Part shown: positions 1 to 10,046 of the stretch, piece after piece
Layout: each line of letters starts with the position of its first letter
Position numbering within the stretch: position 1 is the first letter of the stretch
DNA from: Protopterus annectens
Taxonomy: Eukaryota > Chordata > Ceratodontiformes > Protopteridae
DNA: 64,000 nucleotides
Direction: 5' to 3'
Assembly: GCF_019279795.1 (NCBI RefSeq)
Contig: NC_056750.1
Location: forward strand, 692,009,324 to 692,073,323
Program-made: the position numbers and the translations under genes
Notes under the pieces: generated by a model
What the model saw: only the letters and a program-made list of their open reading frames with translations
What the model was told of the DNA's origin: nothing
The model's database searches: none

Positions 1-598
1 GTATGTATCCATTTTGTTACCTAAATAATGCATATGTGGAATGTACTTAGGAATGATGTGAAGTAAATCAGCAAACATTTGTTAGAACTGTACTCATGAC
101 ATGACCTGGTTTAACAGCCATTTGAGAGGTACACAGGATGTAGAATAGGCTGAAGGTCTAATGCTGTGTGATAATTATGTACAGATGTTTCATGGATAGG
201 TTCTTTGAGACCACTTTTGAATTTACCTTGTTGTTTCTTTAGCACATTTGTCTCTTAGCCTATTTTCTTTCTTTTTGGGGGGGGGGGGGGTCCCAGCTAT
301 GGCACAAACTATAATGGACTCTTGTGTTGGATGTGTGACCATAAGTGAGTATCTATTATGACACTAACAAGGATATGTCTGTCATGCCACTCTCCTTGTT
401 TTGTTGCCCCCATGTTATTTGTTGACCACTGTTGAATCTTTAAACTGTCAGTCTTTAAACTGTAATCAAGTGGTGAATAGTGAGAGCTTTCCTGTACTGC
501 CTTATCTGTAAACAGTTTATTTCTACTTAAGTGATCCCTATATATGTTATCACCATTTTGACTTTCAGTAAACAACCTGCCTGCTCAGTGTAGGCCCC
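1..598. other. Unannotated stretch with a G homopolymer
   Basis: I see no gene or recognisable repeat here. The only notable structure is a run of about 14 G at 277-290. Short ORFs on the minus strand have no recognisable domain. Confidence 0.5.
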
Positions 599-985
599 CA
601 TTTTCTGAGGCAGTGAATGACCTCATCATTGAAGCTTTAAGGCAACATCATGTGGTCCTTATGTCCAGGGGACAGGCCAATATGTCGCAATGTTCAGCCC
701 TGTGGGATGAATTGGTCCAAAATGTAAATACAGCTGGGTGACAAAATGTCAGCTATGAGCAAGTGTGACACAGAGCCACAGACATGATTCATGCTGCAAG
801 GAGGCATGATGCTGAAATGGCACATGATCATCAGGTCACCAGTGGTGGGCCTGCAGCAGAATAACCACTCACTGCCACCAAGGAATTCCTGGCAAATATT
901 TCCACTCAAGAAAGCTCCTAGCAGTCAATCAGCTAATATGTTCTAGACGTGGGTGCTACTACTACATCTCAGGAGGCGCTTCCAG
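599..985 (+). pseudogene. Myb/SANT-like domain fragment (PIF/Harbinger type)
   Basis: Translation from about 613 gives VNDLIIEALRQHHVVLMSRG, then a short helix region with SALWDELVQNVNTAG, HRATDMIHAARRHDAE and, after a stop, TKEFLANI. This order matches the Myb/SANT-like DNA-binding accessory protein of PIF/Harbinger transposons and its domesticated relatives: a helix, a W..[IL]...VN..G helix, and a tail of the form (A)RR.A...GGGP. In-frame stops near 740, 770 and 860 make it a pseudogene. In the transposon family this protein binds DNA and helps bring the transposase to its ends. No transposase ORF is beside it. A gene-like region at 11.3-12.5 kb could be a related second piece, but I could not join them. 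Confidence 0.45.
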
Positions 986-1330
986 GTAGGCCTTGTTAGA
1001 TCATCAGTAGAATAATGTTGCATTCATTGTGTAATAGTGTATATAGTTTTAATGTGTGGCAGGTTGCTTTTTTGATGGGGTTATTTAAGATAGTTGCAGT
1101 TTTCAGGTCATTTATAGGTTGTCAGACACATTCTTGTTAACACTACAGTTACTGTAAATATAGATTATTAAAAGTCTTACCTCTGTTATGTTGTTAAATG
1201 CGGTGCTATTGTCATTACCTGTCCATTTGCCTTTTCCAGGATTGTCAGGAATACACAGATTTAGGGCTTCTGCAGTTGGTAAGCAGAATACGTTTATGTC
1301 AGTAATGTAGAAATATTTCAACATATCTGC
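986..1330. other. Unannotated stretch
   Basis: AT-rich DNA without a recognisable domain, repeat or RNA. A 70-codon minus-strand ORF (1112-1324) has no family signature. Confidence 0.4.
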
Positions 1331-2024
1331 TAAAATGTCATCTCAGACCTGCTGTACGGATTGACCTTGGCTCTGTAAGTCCACCTGCTCCCTCATGCTA
1401 CAAAGGGATAAAGCATGGAAAACCTGGACTCCATCTAAATCCCTGGCACACTTGCAAAAATTCAAACAACTCCGCAACCATACAAAAAAAAAGATCACAA
1501 TAGACAAGAAGAGCTTCTATACACTGCCCCAATCTGAATACCATAGCAATCTAAAAAAATTCTGGAACAGTGTCAATAAAATCCTAAACCCGGGAACTCC
1601 TTCCTCCCCCAACCCTTGCCCCAACAATACCCCCAGTGAAACCACCTCTATCTTTAACTCCCACTTTATAGACTTTATCGCCAAACTACCCTTCAATACA
1701 AACACTAACAACCTCTCACACTCCCCACTCTCTTCTACTCCAACTACCTTCTCAGTCAAACCTGTCCCCATCAACTACATAAAATCCCTCCTACATAAAC
1801 TTAAGACTTGCTCTCCCTCAGTCGACAACCTTCCTCCCTACTTCCTCAAGCTTGCTGCAAACTCTGTTCCCTATCCTGTTTCCATCCTTAACAATCATTC
1901 AATACATGAATCTTCTATACCACCATCTGGAAACAATTCTATACAATTCCCATCCACAAAGGTCGACTCTCTTCTGACATCTCTAATTTCCACCCCATTG
2001 CTATACTCTTCCCCTCTCTCAAAG
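1331..2024 (+). mobile_element. Family-B LINE (Jockey superfamily), older copy, 5' segment
   Basis: An ORF from 1395 encodes the endonuclease-to-RT linker and the start of the RT of a Jockey-superfamily non-LTR retrotransposon. Readable landmarks are RDKAWKTW near the start, KKFWNSVNKIL, FNSHFIDFIAKLP, SVDNLPPYFLKLAANSV and the end of an RT block 0/1 motif (...LSK) at 2010-2024. There the reading is cut by the 3' tail of an antisense copy of the same family. Reading resumes at 5516 with EKCIHKQLL, so the two segments are one old element split by a younger insertion. It is 5' truncated, with no endonuclease domain seen. Whether the clade is L2, Rex1 or a relative cannot be decided by eye. Confidence 0.75.
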
Positions 2025-2060
2025 TTTATTTATTTATTTATTTATTTATTTCCAGTTTGA
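1395..2060 (+). pseudogene. LINE ORF2 fragment, linker and N-terminal RT
   Basis: This is a 221-codon ORF. Its first 210 or so residues are LINE ORF2 and its last residues are read into the TTTA tail of the inserted antisense element, so the apparent C-terminus is artificial. It aligns in motif order with the minus-strand family-B copy (FNSFFTNSIAELTK, DNIPSLFLKLAADG), at clearly less than full identity, so the two are different subfamilies or ages. It has no endonuclease and no catalytic RT aspartates. Confidence 0.7.
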
Positions 2061-2505
2061 TAACCGGGGAGGTCCACTGTGCTCAAGGAGCCCATTTTCA
2101 GTGGAGGCCCGGGGAGAAAAGCTCCATATTACATAAAAGTAATACAAAAGTAGTATTATATCATGAGATTTAGCAAAGTACAATTGCAAAATAGAAGAAC
2201 ATGCATTACACACATTTACATAGTGGATTAGGGAACCATTTGCACAGCATTTAAGATGGACAGAGGCAGTAGATCATGTGTACATAGTTTTAAAAACTAA
2301 CAATTATAAATCATCTGTGAATAGTTATAAAAACTAATATTTGAAGAATTGCAGTAAATACAATTCGCAGTAGAGTAGGGGAGAAATAAAGGTAGAAAGT
2401 ACACTATTTGCTTTAAATAGATTCATGATATTGAAGTATTCAGAGAGAGGCAGTTGTACAATAGAAAAAGAGGAGTGCATACATGGGAGCATTGATTATC
2501 TTTGT

Positions 2506-3378
2506 TAGAAAGCATCAACATTTATATGTAGGCAGTAATGAGAATCAATCACAGATGGGGGAGAGAGAAGCATCAACATTTATATGTAGGCAGTAATGAG
2601 AATCAATCACAGATGGGGAGAGAGAAGCATCAACATTTATATGTAGGCAGTAATGAGAATCAATCACAGATGGGGGAGAGAGAAGCATCAACATTTATAT
2701 GTAGGCAGTAATGAGAATCAATCACAGATGGGGGAGAGAGAAGCATCAACATTTATATGTAGGCAGTAATGAGAATCAATCACAGATGGGGAGAGAGAAG
2801 CATCAACATTTATATGTAGGCAGTAATGAGAATCAATCACATATGGGGAGAGAGAAGCATCAACATTTATATGTAGGCAGTAATGAGAATCAATCACAGA
2901 TGGGGAGAGAGAAGCATCAACATTTATATGTAGGCAGTAATGAGAATCAATCACAGATGGGGGAGAGAGAAGCATCAACATTTATATGTAGGCAGTAATG
3001 AGAATCAATCACAGATGGGGAGAGAGAAGCATCAACATTTATATGTAGGCAGTAATGAGAATCAATCACAGATGGGGGAGAGAGAAGCATCAACATTTAT
3101 ATGTAGGCAGTAATGAGAATCAATCACAGATGGGGGAGAGGGAAGCATCAACATTTATATGTAGGCAGTAATGAGAATCAATCACAGATGGGGGAGAGAG
3201 AAGCATCAACATTTATATGTAGGCAGTAATGAGAATCAATCACAGATGGGGAGAGAGAAGCATCAACATTTATATGTAGGCAGTAATGAGAATCAATCAC
3301 AGATGGGGAGAGAGAAGCATCAACATTTATATCTAGGCAGTAATGAGAATCAATCACAGATGGGGAAGAGAGAAGAGA
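2506..3378 (+). repeat. Minisatellite, 57/58-bp unit, about 15 copies
   Basis: The unit contains AGCATCAACATTTATATGTA, then GGCAGTAATGAGAATCAATC, then ACAGATGGGGGAGAGAG. The landmark TGAGAATCAATCACA occurs 15 times between 2538 and 3343, with spacings of 57 or 58 bp. The one-base difference comes from four versus five G. Where units are 57 bp the array stays open in several frames on both strands and gives artificial 19-residue repeat ORFs. Copies differ at only a few positions (one CATATG for CAGATG, one AGGGA for AGAGA, one ATCTAGG for ATGTAGG), so expansion or homogenisation is recent. Confidence 0.97.
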
Positions 3379-3385
3379 GATAGAA

Positions 3386-3622
3386 AAGTTGTTGTTGTTG
3401 TGTCTTTCGGCTTTTCCCAGTTAGGAGTCGCCACAGCAGAACTCCGGTCCGCTAATGAGTGGTAGTTTATTTTTACGTGCCGAGTTACCAGCCCTGATGC
3501 ACAACCTTCAACAAAGGTACGCTCATTCACGCATGTCTCGACGCAGAAGATGCTCTAGCTGAGAATCGAACCGGTCAGGGTCTTACTGTGAGGCGATGAC
3601 GCTACTGCAGCACCACCACAGA
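3386..3622 (-). mobile_element. tRNA-derived SINE with RTE-like tail
   Basis: On the minus strand the head starts near 3622 with GTGGTGCTGCAGTAGCGTCA, which resembles a pol III A box region, followed by a B box GGTTCGATTCTC near 3565-3576. The body is about 110 bp. The 3' end reads GGCGACTCCTAACTGGGAAA then AGCCGAAAGACAC and an (ACA)n run, seen on the plus strand as GTTGTTGTTGTTG at 3386-3400. The tail GGCGACYCCTAACNGG..AAAGCCGAAAG is the 3' end characteristic of fish-type RTE LINEs, and a decayed form of it ends the RTE copy at about 7.02 kb. The element lies inside the 3' UTR of the family-B LINE. Confidence 0.8.
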
Positions 3623-3764
3623 AAAATATGTACAATATTTACAATATATGCATTGAAAGGTGCTGGTGATATATTATGTTAAATTCAGAGAGAGGGAGTT
3701 GTGTAGGAAAACAGCATGGAGTAGAGGTAGATGTAAAAGAACATGTAGAAGAGTCTTTAGCAGG

Positions 3765-5450
3765 TTAGGTGGGCAGAGTCCAATTACATTTCCACTTAAG
3801 GGAGAGGTAGGAATGGAGCTGGGTTTTAAAATGTTCAAAGTTTTCAGAAATTCCTAGACAGGGTGGGAAAGAGTTCCATTTTTTGGCTAAGGAAAAGGAT
3901 AGGAGAAGCTGACCAGCGGGGTGTTTTGGTTTGTGTATAGAAAGTAGATTTTGGAGGACAGATTGTAGCATTCTGTAAGGGATGTAAGACGGTAGGATGT
4001 TTGTTAGAGCTGGGCATATAGTTGGTTTAAAAATTAGTTTGTGAGCTATAGTGAGTTGGAGGTAGTCAAGGTTGGTGGGTAGTTCTATCCACTTTAGCAG
4101 GTAGAGTGATGTACAGTGGTGGGAGGAGTAGTTAGATTTAGTTGCAAATTTTGAGATTTTGTTGTGGCAGATTTCCAATTTTGAAGAGATGGTGGAGGAT
4201 AGGTTGGTTAGTAGGGGTGCACCATGCAGTAGTGATGGTAGTAAGTAGGTAGTGGTGAGTGTTTGTCTTGTAGATGGGGAGAGAATCTTGGAGTTTCTAT
4301 ATAGCATGCCAAGTTTCTGATGTGTTTTCTTAATATTTAGCTGAATGTGTGTATCAAATTTCAGGTGTTCATCAATAGTAACCCCAAGAAGTTTATCAGA
4401 AGGGACAACTTCTATGGTGGAGTTGGCATGGCTGATAATATTGAAAAAGTGTTTGTCCAAGGGGAGGGTTTTTGAGGGAGAGAAAAGTAGAATTTTGGAT
4501 TTATTGGCGTTTAGGGAGAGGTGGTTTTGAAGCATCCAGTTCTCAGTAGTTGAGAAGGCAATTCGAGTTTGTGCTTGGAGCTCTGAGAGATTAGAAGCAG
4601 AGCAGACTAAAGATGAGTTGCCTGTGTATTGCACTATTTTAGGGTTAGGAATGGCAGCATGGAAATCATTAATTAATACATTAAAGAGCATTGGACTGAG
4701 TATGGATCCCTGGGGTACCCTGATTGGGGTAAATAGGGAGACTGACATGCCAGTTTTCCATTTCACAGCCTGAGATCTGTCAGTGAGAGGGAGCTGTTGA
4801 ACCAGGTTAGGGTGTTTTGAGAGAGATTAAGGTTAGAAAGGTGATTCAGAAGGTTGGTGTGGGAGACAGTGTCAAACGCCTTGGAGAGATCTAGAAGGAC
4901 TGTGGATACAATTTCTCCAGAGTCACGGGCATGGTTTACTATGTCTAGGAAAGAGAAAAGAGCAGTTATTGTGCTATGGCCAGAATGGAACCCATGTTGT
5001 GTCTGGGTAAGGAGTTGATCATTGGTAAGGTAAGGCATGAGCTGGAATTGGATGCATTTTTCAAGAAGTTTTGAGATTGGGGAGAAAATGGCTATTGGTC
5101 AGAAGTTTGAGATGTTATTATTCTTGCCTCCTTTGTGGAAGGGTAGGATAAAGGCTGCACGCCACAGTTTTGGGACATAAGATTCTTGTATGGACCTATT
5201 AATGAGAATGCTAATGGGGGTGGTGATACCATCTGCTGCAAGTTTTAGAAAGAGTGAGGGGATATTGTCAGGGGCGTTGGAGCATGGCTTAAGTTTAGAG
5301 AGAAGTTTTTTTATGTAAGAGGTGGGGATGGGTTTGCGATGAAGTGTGGGAATAGTGTTGGGGATGGAAGGTTGGGTTGAGGTAGAGGAAGTGGGTTTGA
5401 GGGGAGAGGAGGAGATGTGATGAGGGAAGGTCTTGGTGAGTTCTGCTATA
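3765..5450 (-). pseudogene. Family-B LINE ORF2: linker, RT and C-terminal region
   Basis: Read from about 5450 downward: linker with NAPDNIPSLFLKLAADG; RT with QTQHGFHSGHSTITALFSF; LLDLSKAFDTVSHTNLL (first catalytic Asp present); then, after a frameshift near 4763, VPQGSILSPMLFNVLINDF; and QYTGNSSLV where YADDSxL is expected, so both catalytic Asp of motif C are lost. LGVTIDEHLKFDTHI and KLGMLYRNSKILSPSTRQTL belong to the RT thumb/C-terminal region, and LAKKWNSFPP is the conserved W near the C-terminus. The two main open stretches are 4763-5038 and 3765-4766. In life the protein would be a nuclear target-primed reverse transcriptase. This copy is dead. Confidence 0.8.
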
Positions 5451-5515
5451 GAGTTGGTAAAGAAGGAGTTGAATAGGGTGGCTATTTCTATGTCCGATTT
5501 ACTGGTGTCTACTAG

Positions 5516-6582
5516 AAAAATGTATTCACAAGCAACTCCTTCACTTCCAACTCCAGGAAAACCTCCTCACACCCACCCAGCATGGTTTCTGCCCAGACAT
5601 AGCACATCCACAGCTGTCATCTCCTTCACACAAACTGGAACACATGCTAGAGATAACAACAAACTAGTCTCTTGCCTCTTCCTATATCTATCCAAAGCAT
5701 CTGACACCATCTCCCATCCCACACTTCTCAACAAACTGTCCAACCTTAACTTCTCTAATTCCTCACTAACCTGGTTCTCTAGCTATCTCACCAACAGGCA
5801 ACAATCAAGTTAAATGTCTCTCTTCCTACTCCCCCTTCCTCTCAGTTCCCACAGATGTCCCACAAAGCTGTATTCTGGGACCACTTCTATTCATCCAGTA
5901 TGCTGGTGACTCTGCTATCATCTCCATCTCTGACAATCTCTCAGACCTACACACACTAACTCAGAACTCCTTCTCTGCTGAAAATTGGCTCACTAACAAT
6001 CAGCTTATACTTAATCCTAATAAAACAAAACTTCTGCTCTTTCTGCCCAAAACACTCACCCATCAAAAATCTACATTCACCATCACCTCACTAAACAACA
6101 CAGTAATAAATGTAGATACTCACACAAAACCCTTAGGTGCAATCATTGATGACCAGCTAAAATTTGACCTCCATATATCAGACTGTATCAAGAACACACA
6201 TCAAAAACTAGGACTAGCATACAGAAACAAAAACAGGCAACTCTCGACCTACTCTTGCACATGCCTACCTGCCCCCCACCCTTATCCATCCTCTCCTATC
6301 ATGACCAACTTACAACTCTCCATCAAAACAAAACCCGAGCTCACCTACAACAAAACTGAAACATTTGCAGCTAATCAATCCTACAATTCTCACCACTGCT
6401 TATCTTTACAATCTCTTCACTAGCTAGAATTTTCCAACCAGCTCTTACTCCCACAACTGACACTTGTTCCCTCCATTCTTAACAAACCATCCTCCTGTCC
6501 TTCCACCTCTTTCCTGATCTCCTTATACACCCCTGCCTGCTACTTACGGAGTTCAGACCAGCATCTACTATTAATTCACAAG
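5516..6582 (+). mobile_element. Family-B LINE, older copy, 3' segment
   Basis: This continues the element interrupted at 2024. It reads EKCIHKQLL, then THPAWFLPRHSTSTAVISF (RT block with QHGF.pGHST in another frame), LYLSKASDTISHPTLLNKLS (catalytic Asp region), SSLTWFSSYLTNRQ, a stop, then the region equivalent to VPQGS, and QYAGDSAIIS near 5900 in place of YADD. Several frameshifts are present. It ends at 6582, where the terminal CAGTGGCGGCTGGTGAC of a hAT-like element starts. Confidence 0.75.
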
Positions 6583-6599
6583 CAGTGGCGGCTGGTGAC

Positions 6600-7014
6600 T
6601 TCAAATCATAGGGGGGCTGCAGGAGACAGCTGGATGGGTGTGGCCAACAAGACGGGATGTGGCCAACAAGACGGGGTGGCTATGGTGCAATGGGATCAAT
6701 GCTTCACATACTTATTTACATGAAATAAATGCTCAGTCAGTATGGCACATGCTGAATAGTCTACACAGCACACATTGTTACATACACACATTGGTTTGAA
6801 CACTTACCTCTGTGGTATACTGCAAACAGTAGTTCATACTCAGTTTCTGCACCTGAGGAGAAGCTGTCGTGCACCTTAGAAGCTGTGGTCTGGAACACAT
6901 CAGGTCATACTGGATTTCTCCCACCCCTTTTTCATGGAGGCTCAAAAGGGACAGTTTTAAGTTTCCCAAAGCAAATAATATTCACATGACCCCCAGCTGG
7001 TTCCAAATAGGTGC
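6600..7014. other. hAT left internal region, no ORF
   Basis: Between the hAT terminus and the RTE fragment I see only a short direct repeat (GTGTGGCCAACAAGACGGG, twice at about 6638-6675) and no domain. Confidence 0.4.
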
Positions 7015-7575
7015 TTGCAGTCTTGTTCCAGTTAGGGGTTTGCCACATCAGATCTGTTTCCATTGGTTCCTGTCCTCTGCATCTTGCTCTGTCACCACAT
7101 CACTTCCTCTACCACATCCATAAATCTAATTACAAGTCCTTCCTCTTTTCTTCCCTGGCAGCTCCATCCTTAGCATCCTTCTCCCAATATACCTAGTAGC
7201 ATCCCTCTTTATCATCCCTCCTCAGCACATGTCCAAATCACACTACCTTTGGGCATGCCTTCCCCTTCTTCTAGAGCCAACAGTAGCCACCCCCCAATTT
7301 CTGCCTTCCCCCCTCTTCTAGAGCCAACAGTACCCTCCACACAATTTCTGCCAGCACCCTTTTGGTAAAGAGTAGTACTGGTGGTGGTGATTGTTAACTT
7401 GGGCCTTGACCAATCCTGTATCAAAATCTGTATTGTCCCACAAAATTTTGTCAGGAGGTTATATGTGGTGATGCCCAGGCTTCCTGACATAACCCTCCCC
7501 ATTTATCCGGGCTTGGGACCGGCACGAAGAAATGCACTGGCTTGTGCATCCCCAGTGGCTGGGTTACATAAGTGC
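7015..7575 (-). mobile_element. RTE-type LINE fragment, 3' region
   Basis: On the minus strand the segment near 7560-7490 reads as GCACAAGCCAGTGCAT, then GTGCCGGTCCCAAGCCCGGA and TAAATGGGGAGGGTT. This string is characteristic of the 3' part of fish RTE elements. Nearer the end, coding-like sequence reads GGGAGAAGGATGCTAAGGAT (the GRRMLRM region of RTE ORFs), and the end GGCAAACCCCTAACTGGAAC at about 7022-7041 is a decayed RTE terminus. A 60-bp tandem duplication (CTTCTAGAGCCAACAGTA twice) sits at 7266-7340. No intact frame. Confidence 0.65.
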
Positions 7576-7634
7576 TTGTAGTACTAGTATAGTACCAAAT
7601 AAGTGCCTCTTGTGTTCTTCTGTATGGTGTTCTG

Positions 7635-9774
7635 TTACTTATAGATAAAGTCCATTCGTCTCTCTTTATTTTGTGCAAAATAATCAATAACTCTCTGGTT
7701 GAAGTTGGGTATACTCCGCATTAACTCCTTTCCTATGGAAAGCATAGCCAAAGCATTCAATCTGTCTTGCCCCATTGTAGAATGAAGAAATGTTTTAATC
7801 CTTTTCAGTGTTGAGAAACACCTTTCTGCCTCAGCAGTTGACATTGGTGTGGTGGCTATAATTAACAACACTTTGTAAGTCTGTGAAAACACATGGGTTA
7901 AGGAGTTGTCCAACAAGAATTTTAACATCTTGACTGCACTGCCAGCTGCTTTAAAGTCTTCACGTTGATACAACACTCCAAGTTCTGTTCTAAGTTGTCC
8001 CCTCATCAGGAATGGATAGCTGTCCATTGTTCCTGTGAACAGATTTTCTGGAAACTCTCTTATGTATGTTGAAAACTTTCCAGGCAGAAGTAACTGAGAA
8101 GCTTGAAGATGGCCAGTTTGTTGAAATCGTGATGTTGCCTGGAACCTTATGACATCACACACTTCCTTTGCAGCAATTGACAAGGTCTCATGCAGTGGTC
8201 GGGAAGCTGATGGCCCTCATCTACGTTTTGACCGGATGTTCTCTGTATGTAGGTACTGTTCTGCAATACCATCGATACCCGATCTGACACTGTCAATTGC
8301 ATCCAAAAATGTATGAACATCCTTTTCAACAGCAGTTGCATCTGTGGTACGACACTGAAGTTGCCTGTACAGAACATCAGCATGGGGCATTATACAATGA
8401 CAGCAAGCCAAAATTTAAATTGGTCATTTTCAAATGATTGCAGTAGCCCATTTGCTTCCAGTACAGTTGCTGCACCAGATGTAGGATTCCTGCACAAATA
8501 ATCAAAGCACTCTTCCAGCAACTCCAAGTTCTCGTACACTGCATTTACAGTACGGATGTTAAAATTCCACCATGTTCCTGACACTCTTGGCATGCGTCGT
8601 GATACTATATTATCCAGAGCAGCTTGTCTTTGAGCTGAACGACTGAAAAAGGCTGGAATTCCACCAAGTGTTAAAAAAATATCCTTGCTTCAGTATTCTG
8701 TTGTGCGGCTCTTTGCATTACCAGATTAAGTTGGTGGGCATAGCAGTGTACATAATAGGCATATTTAAACTTTTCTCTTATGATGGCCTGGACCCCATGC
8801 TGAATACCACTCATAACCGATGCACCATCATAACTCTGAGCAATCACTTTTTCATGCTGGTCTCCCACTACTTCCTTCAACTGTTGTTCTATCACAACAG
8901 CAATATGTTGTGCTGTCTGTCCAAGTGGTGTAAAGTATCCCCAAAAACGTTCCACTACCTGTCCATTGACAATGTAATGGAACACAATAGCTATTTGCCA
9001 CATCGCAGCAAAATCAGTGGTTTCATCTGCAATTACTGCTATAAATTTTGCAGTATGAATCTCTTTTTTTATTTCTTCTCTGCATACTGTTAGCATGCAG
9101 TCCAGGAGTTCATTTTGAATAGTTTTTGATGTTCCTTTGAAAACAGTTGAAGCTGTCACGTGGTCTAACAACTTCTTATCAAACTTTCTGACTAATTCTA
9201 CTATTGCCCGGAAGTTTCCTGGATTCCTTGACTCTTCAGACTCATCATGACCTCTGAAAGCTAGTTCTTGTGCACCACACGTCTTCATGCATTCCATTAA
9301 AATAGACAGAACATGACGGTTGTCATCCACTTTCTTGTTGTGTCTTTCTACTGATAACTGGTATCCACTCCTTAACTGAGACCTGATGTCCACAGTTCCC
9401 AACACTGCTAGACTTATTTCATTGTCTAGATGTTTAGCAGACTGTTCATGCCTTCTGGACTTTTCTTCCAGTCTCTTCAGGTCATCCATACCCTTTGATG
9501 TCCAGGCTTCCTCTCCACCAAATAACAAACATGGGAAGCAGTACAAGCTGTTTGTTTCCTCACAACCACAGATCCAGGTGTGTTTGTCATACACTGACCT
9601 GTTGAAGCTGCGTGTGTATGTTCTTGACCTACTTGTACCTGCAGACTCTATCTTCAGATCAGGTGTGGGTCTTCCAGTCCTCTTGATTCTTAACTTCTCA
9701 TTAAGAGTCAACTCTTTAAAATTAATAGATTTCAGATAGGCCACTGTAACACTCTGCTCACTCTGTTCACTCAT
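7635..9774 (-). pseudogene. hAT transposase (TTF-type zinc finger, ZMYM1-like)
   Basis: The first and longest frame (9774-8671, 367 codons) starts with MSEQSEQSVTVAYLKS. It has a TTF-type zinc finger (HTWICGCEETNSLYCFPCLL and downstream HEQSAKHLDN), then the RNase H-like catalytic region with ADETTDFAAM (first Asp) and SYDGASVMSG (second Asp), followed by CYAHQLNLVMQ, the C..H motif of hAT enzymes. The frame breaks near 8671; GTWWNFNIRTVNAVYENLEL (8593-8390) and further fragments follow in other frames. The last frame (8183-7635, 182 codons) has MSTAEAERCFSTLKRIKTFL, the hATC dimerisation domain with the catalytic Glu. At least two frameshifts separate the parts. The family cuts and pastes DNA in the nucleus with 8-bp duplications. 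A domesticated host gene is less likely because a hAT terminus lies near it and the frame is broken. Confidence 0.85.
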
Positions 9775-10046
9775 TCTGGTTATTGTAGTTGAGTTGTTGC
9801 AACTCTGAAATGAAGATATTGCAGAAATGATTTAAGTGCCACTGTTGTATACATGTAATGATTTACAGCTTCAGAAACAGCACTCATTTCATTGACAGTG
9901 CCACAGCCATGATCTACCAACTATCTGGCTTGGCCTTGCCAGGATTAAAGACTATTAATGCATTTGTGATGCACACACTGTCACAGCTTACATTGTCTGC
10001 AGGACTAACAGGGGCAGTCATTCCATTGCCTCCACTATACTTTCTG

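Larger units (their letters stand above)
2025..5515 (-). mobile_element. Family-B LINE, younger antisense insertion
   Basis: A minus-strand non-LTR retrotransposon, with its 3' end at 2025. The 3' end is a tetranucleotide tail, (TTTA)n on the plus strand at 2025-2052, or (TAAA)n on the element strand. The coding part runs from about 5510 down to 3765. The 3' UTR holds a 57-bp minisatellite (about 2510-3378) and a SINE (3386-3622). The 3' UTR region around 2055-2120 shares the pattern GGGCCTCC...GGGCTCCT with the 3' end of another family-B copy at about 10.76 kb, which supports one family. The insertion falls exactly between RT residues of the older plus-strand copy. The 5' end is truncated inside the linker. 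Confidence 0.8.
6583..9844 (-). mobile_element. hAT DNA transposon, decayed
   Basis: The left end at 6583 reads CAGTGGCGGCTGGTGACTTC, a typical hAT terminal inverted repeat (CAGTGGCGGCT...). A minus-strand transposase occupies 9774-7635. The right end is not certain. GTGCCACTG at 9836-9844 would give CAGTGGCACTTAAATCAT on the minus strand, which matches the left end if about 9 bases (GGCTGGTGA region) were lost. The flanking octamers TTCACAAG and TTGTATAC do not match, so I cannot confirm an 8-bp target duplication. An RTE fragment lies inside the element between the transposase and the left end. Confidence 0.65.

Noticed and set aside
2506-3378. CRISPR-like array
   Set aside because: Units are directly adjacent without unique spacers and lie in a eukaryotic LINE. 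It is a minisatellite.
2711-3383. Repeat-containing ORFs (19-residue repeats) on both strands over the minisatellite
   Set aside because: They exist only because 57 is a multiple of 3. They break at 58-bp units and occur equally on both strands.
8668-9093. 141-codon plus-strand ORF
   Set aside because: Antisense shadow of the hAT transposase.
6575-9852. 8-bp target duplication for the hAT element
   Set aside because: The octamers TTCACAAG and TTGTATAC do not match, so the right end or the duplication is unproven.
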